DNA of 64,000 nucleotides from Serratia marcescens (GTDB lineage Bacteria; Pseudomonadota; Gammaproteobacteria; Enterobacterales; Enterobacteriaceae). The stretch covers positions 4,836,001 through 4,900,000 of the forward strand of contig NZ_JARVZZ010000001.1 of assembly GCF_029846115.1 (NCBI RefSeq). Direction: 5' to 3'. The notes beneath the pieces are model-generated. The model did not search any database. It saw only the letters and a program-made list of their open reading frames with translations, and was not told the DNA's origin. The translations under genes were made by a program, and so were the position numbers. Each line of letters begins with the position of its first letter. The stretch's first letter is position 1. Below, piece by piece: positions 56,584 through 64,000 of the stretch.

Positions 56584-57672
56584 TTACGCCTGATTCTGAC
56601 GCCACCAGTCCGCCAGCAGAATGCCGGTCGCCACGGAAACGTTCAGGCTTTCCACTTTACCGGTGCCGCCGATCGAGACGCTCATGTCGCCCTGCTGCCA
56701 GGCGCTGTCGCTCAGACCGTCACGTTCCTGGCCCAGCACCAGCACCATCTTGGCCGGCAGCTTGGCCTGCGCCAGCGCGGTGCCTTTATGGCTCGAGGTG
56801 GTAACGATGGTGTAACCCGCCTTGCGGAAGGTATCCAGCACCGACAGGAAATCATCGGCGTTGATCGCCTTGATGTGCTCTGCACCGCCTTCTGCGGTAC
56901 GCACCGCCGCGCCGGATTCCAGCAGCGCCGGATCCTGCAGCAGCACGCCGTTGACGCCAAAGTGGGCGCACGAACGGACGATAGCGCCCAGGTTATGCGG
57001 GTTACCCACTTCTTCCAGCGCCAGCACGCAGTCGGTCGCCGGTGCACTCTTCAGGTAGGTCTGCGCATCCAGGCCCTGACGCTTTTTGATCAGGAAGCAC
57101 ACGCCGCCGTGATGCTCGGTGCCGGAAGCCTTGGCCAGCTCTTCTTCATCCACCACGTGGTAAGCCTTGCGGTTAGCCGCCATCCAGCGCAGCGCTTCGC
57201 GGAAACGCGGGGTGACCGACTGCACGAACCAGGCGCGCACGATCGCTTCCGGGCGGCTTGCGAACAGCGCCTGACAGGCGTTTTCACCGTAAACGCGGGT
57301 TTCTTCCGCGCGCTGACGGCGCAGCTGTTCCGGATCGATAAAGCTTTTGCCGCTGATACCACCGTGATCGAACGCCGGCTCTTCATTCGGCGCGCGCGAA
57401 ACGGTTCTCCACGGCGACTCGTTGCCACCGCGATCTTCAGAGCGCGCCGGACGGCGAGGACGATCGCTTTCACTGCGGCGGGAGTCGGCGCCGCGGCGAT
57501 CGTTGCCGCCACGCGCCTTGTCTTGACCGGTGCGGCCCGAGCGCGCACCGTCAGCCGGACGGCCTTTGCCGGCCGGACGTTTATTCTTGTTGCGGTCGTC
57601 GCCGTTGTCGTCGTCATTGCGGACGTACATCACTTTGACTTTACCGTTCTTGCCACTAAATGAATCGTTCAT
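56584..57672 (-). CDS. yfiF: TrmH/SpoU family RNA methyltransferase YfiF
   Basis: This 362-residue protein starts at the ATG at 57672, after GGAGA; the frame is open further. It has an Arg/Asp-rich disordered N-terminus of about 110 residues, then the SpoU methyltransferase domain with [20 protein letters not shown], and near the end [10 protein letters not shown] and [19 protein letters not shown]. It is a 2'-O-methyltransferase of unknown RNA target. It is divergent from trxC, as in E. coli, but here it is far from ung. Confidence 0.93.
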   Translation of the reverse strand: MNDSFSGKNGKVKVMYVRNDDDNGDDRNKNKRPAGKGRPADGARSGRTGQDKARGGNDRRGADSRRSESDRPRRPARSEDRGGNESPWRTVSRAPNEEPAFDHGGISGKSFIDPEQLRRQRAEETRVYGENACQALFASRPEAIVRAWFVQSVTPRFREALRWMAANRKAYHVVDEEELAKASGTEHHGGVCFLIKKRQGLDAQTYLKSAPATDCVLALEEVGNPHNLGAIVRSCAHFGVNGVLLQDPALLESGAAVRTAEGGAEHIKAINADDFLSVLDTFRKAGYTIVTTSSHKGTALAQAKLPAKMVLVLGQERDGLSDSAWQQGDMSVSIGGTGKVESLNVSVATGILLADWWRQNQA

Positions 57673-57879
57673 TGTCTTCTCCACCAACGCGCAGGGCGCG
57701 AAGATTACCTGATGTTGGTGCACGAAGCCACCAACTTGCGCTAAAAGCTCCCAACTATCACATCCATTGAACAAACCTCATTGTTCATGCGCCGGGTTTT
57801 GCCGATAATTGTCAGCATTAAAGAAACATCTTCGCAACTGCGTTGCGGGGACCATGCTTTCTCTGTACCCGAGGTCAAC

Positions 57880-58299
57880 ATGAATACAGTTTGTGCAGCT
57901 TGCAATGCCACCAACCGCGTGCCGGAAGAACGTTTGGCGGACAACGCGAAATGCGGCCGCTGCGGCCATGAGCTCTTCGACGGTGAAGTGATCAATGCCA
58001 CCGCCGCCACGCTGGACCAGTTGCTGCAGGACGATCTGCCGGTCGTGGTCGATTTCTGGGCGCCGTGGTGCGGCCCGTGCCGCAGCTTTGCGCCGATCTT
58101 TGAAGACGTGGCCGAAGAGCGCGCCGGCAAAGTGCGCTTCGTGAAAGTAAACACCGAAGCCGAGCCGGAACTGAGCGCCCGTTTCCGCATCCGCAGCATC
58201 CCGACCATCATGGTGTTCCGTCAGGGCAAGATGGTCGACATGCTCAACGGCGCGATGCCGAAAGCGCCGTTTGACAACTGGCTCAACGAGTTAGTGTAA
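57880..58299 (+). CDS. trxC: Thioredoxin 2 (TrxC)
   Basis: TrxC is a zinc-containing thioredoxin used under oxidative stress. The ATG at 57880, with GAGG upstream, gives 139 residues, the E. coli length. Four zinc cysteines are at 5, 8, 25 and 28, and the active site is WCGPC (63-67). The frame is open upstream, but earlier starts lack a site. Confidence 0.96.
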   Translation: MNTVCAACNATNRVPEERLADNAKCGRCGHELFDGEVINATAATLDQLLQDDLPVVVDFWAPWCGPCRSFAPIFEDVAEERAGKVRFVKVNTEAEPELSARFRIRSIPTIMVFRQGKMVDMLNGAMPKAPFDNWLNELV

Positions 58300-58351
58300 T
58301 TCGGCAAGTATAGGCCGTATCCCGCCATCGCGCGCGAACCCGCCCCGATCG

Positions 58352-58378
58352 AGCCCGCCCCTCCCGGCGGGCTTTTTT
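58352..58378 (+). terminator. Terminator after trxC
   Basis: AGCCCGCC-CCTCCC-GGCGGGCT is followed by TTTTTCT, about 52 bases after the stop. Confidence 0.85.
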
Positions 58379-58413
58379 CTGCGTTACAATGGCGGTTTTT
58401 CCCCAGGATCGTT

Positions 58414-59103
58414 ATGACCGACAACGCCGTACTTCGCCTGCGCCAATTCCGTTTAGACCGCGCCACCCGCCCTTTTCTGGCGCGCGGTTGCCGGGTGGCG
58501 CGTTGTCAGGGTTGCCTGCTGCCGCATAAAAACTGCCTGTGCGACACCATTCGCCCGCAGCAGGCCGGCAGCCGTTTCTGCCTGATCATGTTCGGCGCCG
58601 AGCCGCTCAAACCCAGCAACACCGGGCGCCTGATCGCCGATATCCTGCCGGACACCCAGGCGTTCCTCTGGTCGCGCACCGAGATCGATCCCGCCCTGCT
58701 GGCGGCCATCAACGATCCGACGCGGCAGCCTTACGTGGTGTTCCCCGCCTCCTACGCGGACGCAGCACGGCCGGTGTTCAGCGAGCTGCCCGCCGGCGGC
58801 AAACCGCCGCTGTTCATCATGCTGGACGGCACCTGGGCGGAAGCGCGCAAAATGTTCCGTAAAAGCCCGTACCTCAATCAATTCCCGGTGTTTTCCCTCA
58901 ACGTCGACGCCGCATCGAACTACCAGCTGCGCGAAGCCAGCCGCGCCGAGCAACACTGCACGGCGGAAGTGGCCGCCGCCCTGCTGCAACAGGCGGGCGA
59001 TCTGCCGGCCGCCGACGGATTGAATCAGCATTTCCGCTATTTCCGTCAACAGTATCTGGCAGGAAAACCGACCCGGCCGGAGGCACCGGTCACAGCAATG
59101 TAG
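58414..59103 (+). CDS. tapT: tRNA-uridine aminocarboxypropyltransferase TapT
   Basis: TapT (YfiP) makes acp3U at position 47 of tRNAs. The 229-residue protein has the N-terminal Cys-rich motif RGCRVARCQGCLLPHKNCLC and the DTW-domain motif MLDGTWAEARKMFRKSPYL. The spacing matches E. coli YfiP. It is followed by pat after 48 bases. Confidence 0.93.
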   Translation: MTDNAVLRLRQFRLDRATRPFLARGCRVARCQGCLLPHKNCLCDTIRPQQAGSRFCLIMFGAEPLKPSNTGRLIADILPDTQAFLWSRTEIDPALLAAINDPTRQPYVVFPASYADAARPVFSELPAGGKPPLFIMLDGTWAEARKMFRKSPYLNQFPVFSLNVDAASNYQLREASRAEQHCTAEVAAALLQQAGDLPAADGLNQHFRYFRQQYLAGKPTRPEAPVTAM

Positions 59104-59151
59104 CCATAAAGCGCCTAAAATCAGGCGTAACGTTGCCAAAAGGAGCCGTGC

Positions 59152-61800
59152 ATGAGCCAGCGAGGGTTAGAAGCGCTACTACGTCCCAAATCGATCGCCG
59201 TTCTGGGCGCTTCGCAGCAGCCCGGCCGCGCCGGTAACCTGATGATGAGCAACCTGCTGGCCGGCGGTTTCGGCGGGCCCATCTTGCCGGTCACGCCGCG
59301 CTACAAGGCGGTATGCGGCGTGATGGCCTACCCCGACGTCGGCAGCCTGCCGCTGACGCCGGATCTGGCGATCATCTGCACCCACGCCAAACGCAATCTG
59401 GCGCTGATTGAAGCGCTGGGCCAACGCGGCTGCAAAACCGCCATTGTGCTCTCTTCGCCGCCGGAACAGTTCGCCGAGCTGAAGGCCTGCGCGCAGCGCT
59501 ATGCCATGCGGCTGTTAGGCCCCAACAGTCTGGGGCTGCTGGCGCCGTGGCAGGGCATCAACGCCAGCTTCTCGCCGGTGCCGATCCAAAAGGGAAAACT
59601 GGCGTTTATCTCGCAGTCCGCCGCCGTGGCCAACACCATTCTCGACTGGGCGCAGCAGCGCGAAGTCGGTTTCTCCTACTTCATCGCGCTGGGTGACAGC
59701 CTGGACATCGACGTCGACGACCTGCTCGACTTTTTGGCGCGCGACAGTAAAACCAGCGCCATCCTGCTGTATCTGGAAAACATCAGCGACGCACGGCGCT
59801 TTCTCTCCGCCTCGCGCAGCGCCTCTCGCAACAAGCCCATTCTGGTGATCAAAAGTGGCCGCAGCCAACAGGCGCAGCTGCTGCTCAACAGCCAGCTGGG
59901 GCTGGACGCCGCCTATGACGCCGCCATCCAGCGCGCCGGCCTGCTGCGCGTCCAGGATACCCATGAGCTGTTCTCGGCGGTGGAAACCCTCAGCCATATG
60001 CATCCGCTGCGCGGCGAGCGGCTGATGATCGTCAGCAACGGGGCGGCGCCGGCGGCGATGGCGCTGGATGAACTGCTCGGACGCAACGGCAAGCTGGCCA
60101 CGCTGAGCGATGAGAGCCTGGCGACATTGAGCGACGCGCTGCCGGATTTCATTCGCGCCGGCAACCCGCTCGATCTGCGCGACGACGCCACGCCGCAGCG
60201 CTTCCTGGCGGCTATCGAAGCGCTGCTCGACAGCCACGACTATGACGCGCTGCTGTTAATCCACGCGCCGAGCGCGGCGGCGCCGGGCACCGCCACAGCG
60301 GAAAGGCTGATCGACGCGCTGCATCGCCATGCGCGCGGCAAGCGCATCACATTGCTGACCAACTGGTGCGGCGAATACTCTTCACAAGAGGCGCGCAGGC
60401 TGTTTACCGAAGCCGCCATTCCCACCTACCGCACGCCGGAAGGCGCGGTGACCGCCTTTATGCATATGGTGGAATACCGTCGCAATCAGAAGCAACTGAA
60501 AGAGACGCCGGCGCTGCCGGTCGGCCTGACCGCCAACACCGCCGACGCCCACCGGTTGATCCATCAGGCGCTGGCCGAAGGCGCCACCCAGTTGGATACC
60601 CACGAGGTGCAATCCATCCTGCAGGCCTACGATCTGAGCACCCTGCCGACCTGGATTGCCGAGGACAGCGCCGAAGCGGTACACATTGCCGAACAGATCG
60701 GCTATCCGGTGGCGCTGAAGTTGCGTTCGCCGGATATCCCGCACAAATCGGAAGTTCAGGGAGTCATGCTCTACCTGCGCACCGCGACCGAAGTGCAGCG
60801 CGCGGCGGAGGCGATCCTCGACCGCGTGAAGCGCACCTACCCCCAGGCACGCATCCATGGCCTGTTGGTGCAGAGCATGGCCAACCGCGCCGGTGCCCAG
60901 GAGCTGCGCATCGCGGTAGAGCAGGATGCGATTTTCGGCCCGCTGATCATGCTGGGCGAAGGCGGCGTAGAGTGGCGCCAGGAAAATCAGGTGGCGGTCG
61001 CGCTGCCGCCGCTGAACATGGCGCTGGCGCGTTATCTGGTGCTGCAGGCGGTGAAAGGCGGCAAGATCCGCGGGCGCAGCGCGCTGCGGCCTTTGGATAT
61101 CCCTGGGCTGAGTCGCCTGCTGGTGCAGGTCTCCAACCTGATCCTCGACTGCCCGGAGATCGCCCGGCTGGATATTCACCCGGTGCTGGCCTCCGGCAGC
61201 GAATTTACCCTGCTGGACGTTTCGATGCAGCTCGCGCCGTTCAGCGGCGATCCGCAGGCGCGATTGGCGATCCGCCCCTATCCGCATGAGCTGGAAGAGA
61301 CCATCGCGTTGAAAGACGGCAGCCAGTGCCTGTTCCGCCCGATCCTGCCGGAAGACGAACCGGCGCTGAAGCATTTCATTGACCGGGTGACCAAGGAAGA
61401 CCTCTATTATCGCTACTTCAGCGAGATCAACGAGTTTACCCATGACGATTTGGCCAACATGACGCAGATCGACTACGATCGAGAAATGGCCTTTGTGGCG
61501 GTGCGCGCAGACGAGATCATCGGCGTGACCCGCGCGCTGTCCGATCCGGACAACACCGACGCCGAATTCGCCGTGCTGGTGCGTTCCGATCTGAAAGGCG
61601 TGGGCTTGGGCCGGCAGCTGCTGGAGAAAATGATCGCCTATGCGCGCGCTCATGGCCTGACCCGCCTGAGCGGCATCACCATGCCGAATAACCGCGGCAT
61701 GATCGCACTGGCGCAGCGGCTGGGCTTTGGCATCGAGGTGCAGCTTGAGGACGGCATCGTCAATCTGACGTTGCCGCTGCAGGCCGCCGACGTGCAGTGA
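59152..61800 (+). CDS. pat: Protein lysine acetyltransferase Pat
   Basis: Pat (YfiQ/Pka) acetylates lysines of acetyl-CoA synthetase and other proteins. The 882-residue protein joins an NDP-forming acyl-CoA-synthetase-like part (residues about 1-690; PKSIAVLGASQQPGRAGN near the start, LKLRSPDIPHKSEVQG in the ATP-grasp part) to a C-terminal GNAT domain (about 720-882, AVLVRSDLKGVGLGRQLLEK). The N-terminal part is thought to be non-catalytic and regulatory. AGGAG precedes the ATG. Confidence 0.95.
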   Translation: MSQRGLEALLRPKSIAVLGASQQPGRAGNLMMSNLLAGGFGGPILPVTPRYKAVCGVMAYPDVGSLPLTPDLAIICTHAKRNLALIEALGQRGCKTAIVLSSPPEQFAELKACAQRYAMRLLGPNSLGLLAPWQGINASFSPVPIQKGKLAFISQSAAVANTILDWAQQREVGFSYFIALGDSLDIDVDDLLDFLARDSKTSAILLYLENISDARRFLSASRSASRNKPILVIKSGRSQQAQLLLNSQLGLDAAYDAAIQRAGLLRVQDTHELFSAVETLSHMHPLRGERLMIVSNGAAPAAMALDELLGRNGKLATLSDESLATLSDALPDFIRAGNPLDLRDDATPQRFLAAIEALLDSHDYDALLLIHAPSAAAPGTATAERLIDALHRHARGKRITLLTNWCGEYSSQEARRLFTEAAIPTYRTPEGAVTAFMHMVEYRRNQKQLKETPALPVGLTANTADAHRLIHQALAEGATQLDTHEVQSILQAYDLSTLPTWIAEDSAEAVHIAEQIGYPVALKLRSPDIPHKSEVQGVMLYLRTATEVQRAAEAILDRVKRTYPQARIHGLLVQSMANRAGAQELRIAVEQDAIFGPLIMLGEGGVEWRQENQVAVALPPLNMALARYLVLQAVKGGKIRGRSALRPLDIPGLSRLLVQVSNLILDCPEIARLDIHPVLASGSEFTLLDVSMQLAPFSGDPQARLAIRPYPHELEETIALKDGSQCLFRPILPEDEPALKHFIDRVTKEDLYYRYFSEINEFTHDDLANMTQIDYDREMAFVAVRADEIIGVTRALSDPDNTDAEFAVLVRSDLKGVGLGRQLLEKMIAYARAHGLTRLSGITMPNNRGMIALAQRLGFGIEVQLEDGIVNLTLPLQAADVQ

Positions 61801-61952
61801 CCTGCGTCGCAATGCGCTACGAATCCACCACTTAACGCCAAAACATACGCACAATCGAGGCAACTAATGGTATTATCGCCCGATTATTCGGTTTATTTTT
61901 TTTAAGCCTGTGGCGTTCCGGCCATCAATCATGAGAGAAGAAACGCACTGTG

Positions 61953-63308
61953 ATGTTGTCAAAATTTAAACGTAGCAAACATCAACAACACCTTGCACAA
62001 CTGCCCAAACTCCCCCAGACGGTTGCTGATGTTCGTACGTTGTACGCGCCGTCCGATTTTCGCACCACGCTGCTGGACGCCATCGCCAACGCCACCCAAC
62101 GCATCTATCTGGTGGCTCTATATCTGGAGCATGACGACGCCGGGCGCGAGATCCTCAACGCACTGTATCAGGCCAAGCAGCGGCGGCCCGAGCTGGAAAT
62201 CTGCGTGCTGGTCGACTGGCATCGCGCACAGCGCGGGCGCATCGGTGCCGCCGCCGCCAATACCAATGCCGACTGGTACTGCGCCATGGCCGGCCAACAT
62301 CCCGAGCAGTCGGTGCCGATCTACGGCGTGCCGGTCAATACCCGCGAAGCGCTGGGCGTACTGCACCTGAAGGGCTTTGTGGTCGACGATACCGTGATCT
62401 ACAGCGGCGCCAGCATCAATGACGTTTATCTGCATCAGCATGAGAAATACCGTTACGATCGCTACCAGCTGATCACCAACGAGGTGTTGGCCGATACCCT
62501 GATCGATTACATCAAGCAGCATCTGCTCACCGCCGGCGCCGTACAGCGCCTCGATCGCAGCGATCGGCCGAAAAGCCCGGAGATCAAAAACGAGACCCGT
62601 CTGTTCCGTTTCGCCCTGCGCCGCGCCGGTTACCACTTCCGTGGCAAGGCCGGAAACGATGAGTTGGCGGTGACGCCGCTGGTTGGGCTTGGCAAGCAAA
62701 GCGTGCTGAATAAAACCATTCACCACCTGATGTCGTGCGCCGACCAGAAACTGACGCTGTGTACCCCCTATTTCAATCTGCCGGCGCTGCTGGTGCGCAA
62801 CATCATTTATCTGTTGCGCCAGGGCAAACAGGTGGAGATCATCGTCGGCGACAAGACCGCCAACGACTTCTATATTCCGGAAGACCAGCCGTTCAAAATC
62901 ATCGGCGCGCTGCCCTACCTGTACGAGATCAACCTGCGCCGCTTTCTGAGCCGCTTGCAGCGCTATATCGACACCGGGCAGCTGATCGTGCGTCTGTGGA
63001 AGGATGGCGATAACAGCTATCACCTGAAAGGCATGTGGGTAGACGAAGAGTGGCAGCTGATTACCGGTAATAACCTTAACCCGCGCGCCTGGCGGCTGGA
63101 TCTGGAAAATGCCATTCTGATCCACGATCCCAAGCAGGAAATGCGCGAGCAGCGGCAAAAAGAGCTGGAATGCATCCGCACTCACACCACCGTGGTCGGT
63201 CACTATCAGGAGCTGCAAAGCATTCAGCAATACCCGATCAAGGTGCGTAAGCTGATTCGCCGTCTGCGGCGTATCCGCATCGATCGGCTGATTAGCCGTA
63301 TCCTGTAA
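61953..63308 (+). CDS. pssA: Phosphatidylserine synthase PssA
   Basis: PssA makes phosphatidylserine from CDP-diacylglycerol and serine. The ATG at 61953 gives 451 residues, the E. coli length; a GTG one codon earlier is also in frame. It is a phospholipase D superfamily member with two HKD-type motifs: VLHLKGFVVDDTVIYSGASI and YHLKGMWVDEEWQLITGNNL. The C-terminal RKLIRRLRRIRIDRLISRIL is nearly identical to E. coli. It is membrane-associated. Confidence 0.97.
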   Translation: MLSKFKRSKHQQHLAQLPKLPQTVADVRTLYAPSDFRTTLLDAIANATQRIYLVALYLEHDDAGREILNALYQAKQRRPELEICVLVDWHRAQRGRIGAAAANTNADWYCAMAGQHPEQSVPIYGVPVNTREALGVLHLKGFVVDDTVIYSGASINDVYLHQHEKYRYDRYQLITNEVLADTLIDYIKQHLLTAGAVQRLDRSDRPKSPEIKNETRLFRFALRRAGYHFRGKAGNDELAVTPLVGLGKQSVLNKTIHHLMSCADQKLTLCTPYFNLPALLVRNIIYLLRQGKQVEIIVGDKTANDFYIPEDQPFKIIGALPYLYEINLRRFLSRLQRYIDTGQLIVRLWKDGDNSYHLKGMWVDEEWQLITGNNLNPRAWRLDLENAILIHDPKQEMREQRQKELECIRTHTTVVGHYQELQSIQQYPIKVRKLIRRLRRIRIDRLISRIL

Positions 63309-63320
63309 ACACTACTCTGA

Positions 63321-63346
63321 CCCCGGCCAAAGCCGGGGTTTTTATT
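63321..63346. terminator. Terminator between pssA and kgtP
   Basis: CCCCGGC-CAAA-GCCGGGG is followed by TTTTTATT on the plus strand. Confidence 0.88.
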
Positions 63347-64000
63347 ACAGCTGTATCTCCTTGCCTTTACGATGCAGCCGGAGCGAGACCAATAGCGCCA
63401 GCAGGCACATGCCGGAAACATACCAGAAGAAGGCATTTTCCACGCCGAACGATTTAAGCGACAACGCGACATATTCCGCCGAGCCGCCGAACAGGGCATT
63501 CGCTACCGCATAAGACAAGCCCACCCCTAACGCACGCACCTCTGGCGGGAACATCTCGGCTTTAAGCAACCCGCTGATCGCGGTGTAAAAGCTGACGACG
63601 AACAACGCCAGCACGATCAGACCGAACGCCATAAAGGGATTGGTTACCCCTTTCAAGGCAAACAGGATCGGCACCGTCAGTACGGTGGCCAATGCCGAGA
63701 AGATCAGCATCGAGCTGCGACGGCCGATTTTATCCGAGAACGCGCCGACCGTCGGCTGCAGCAGCATAAAGACGAACAGCGCGACGGTCATGATGGCGCT
63801 GGCCAGCTTGGCGTCCATACCGGCGGTGTTCACCAGATATTTCTGCATATAGGTGGTGAAGGTGTAGAAGGTCAGCGAACCGGCGGCGGTAAAGCCCAGC
63901 ACCATCACAAACGCCTTGCGGTTTTTCCACAGCCCCGTCAGCGAACCGGCATCTTTGTGGTTACGCGTCTTCGCATCAGAGGTTTCATTCAGCGAACGGC
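63345..64000 (-). CDS. kgtP: Alpha-ketoglutarate permease KgtP, C-terminal half (cut by window edge)
   Basis: The minus-strand frame is open to the window edge, so this is the C-terminal 217 or so residues of a 12-helix MFS transporter. Conserved features are [20 protein letters not shown] and [20 protein letters not shown], which match KgtP, and [20 protein letters not shown] (motif A). KgtP is a proton symporter of alpha-ketoglutarate. It follows pssA in the same order as in E. coli. The N-terminal half lies outside the window. Confidence 0.93.
   Translation of the reverse strand, partial: RSLNETSDAKTRNHKDAGSLTGLWKNRKAFVMVLGFTAAGSLTFYTFTTYMQKYLVNTAGMDAKLASAIMTVALFVFMLLQPTVGAFSDKIGRRSSMLIFSALATVLTVPILFALKGVTNPFMAFGLIVLALFVVSFYTAISGLLKAEMFPPEVRALGVGLSYAVANALFGGSAEYVALSLKSFGVENAFFWYVSGMCLLALLVSLRLHRKGKEIQL

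Overview
The window is about 60 % G+C enterobacterial chromosome. The protein sequences and the gene blocks (nadB-trmN-srmB, grcA-ung, grpE-nadK-recN-bamE-ratAB-smpB-ssrA, nrdHIEF, proVWX, ygaZH-emrR-emrAB, yfiF-trxC-tapT-pat-pssA-kgtP) point to Serratia. A phospholipase pair phlA-phlB, best known from S. liquefaciens and S. marcescens, makes an S. marcescens-like species most likely. Both edges cut genes: nadB on the left and kgtP on the right.

Layout. 1-6.2 kb: the end of nadB, trmN, srmB, an inserted phlBA operon, grcA and ung. 6.3-12.1 kb: grpE, nadK, SOS-controlled recN, bamE, ratAB, smpB and the tmRNA gene ssrA. 12.1-13.5 kb: an AT-richer accessory cassette next to ssrA. It carries an unrecognised 215-aa gene overlapped by a 74-aa two-helix membrane protein gene, an arrangement that resembles a membrane toxin with its immunity protein. 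13.6-15.7 kb: a PepSY membrane protein and a DUF2946 protein, probably for metal (copper or iron) handling. 15.8-32.1 kb: small enzymes, acetyltransferases, LysR/AraC/MocR regulators and MFS exporters, plus yjdIJ, smrA, ygaC, and the acid-shock gene asr followed by a 32-codon ydgU-like gene. 32.2-36.1 kb: nrdHIEF behind two NrdR boxes. 36.2-40.3 kb: DUF1289, SDR, LysR, MBL-fold and patatin genes. 40.4-44.4 kb: a citS-like citrate transporter divergent from a CitA/CitB two-component system. 44.8-48.2 kb: proVWX. 48.2-56.5 kb: a LysR/MFS pair, ygaZH, and an emrR-(outer-membrane channel)-emrA-emrB operon that encodes a full tripartite pump. 56.6-64 kb: yfiF, trxC, tapT, pat, pssA and kgtP.

Compared with my recollection of the E. 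coli order, the block grpE to emrB lies between ung and yfiF, which are neighbours in E. coli. Several regulatory sites read clearly: a sigma-32 promoter at grpE, LexA boxes at recN, an FNR box 41.5 bp upstream of a predicted grcA start, an RstA box at asr, NrdR boxes at nrdH and the proU P2-type promoter. No CRISPR array, intact insertion sequence, integrase, tRNA or rRNA gene was seen. All functions are inferred by reading the sequence; no database search was run.
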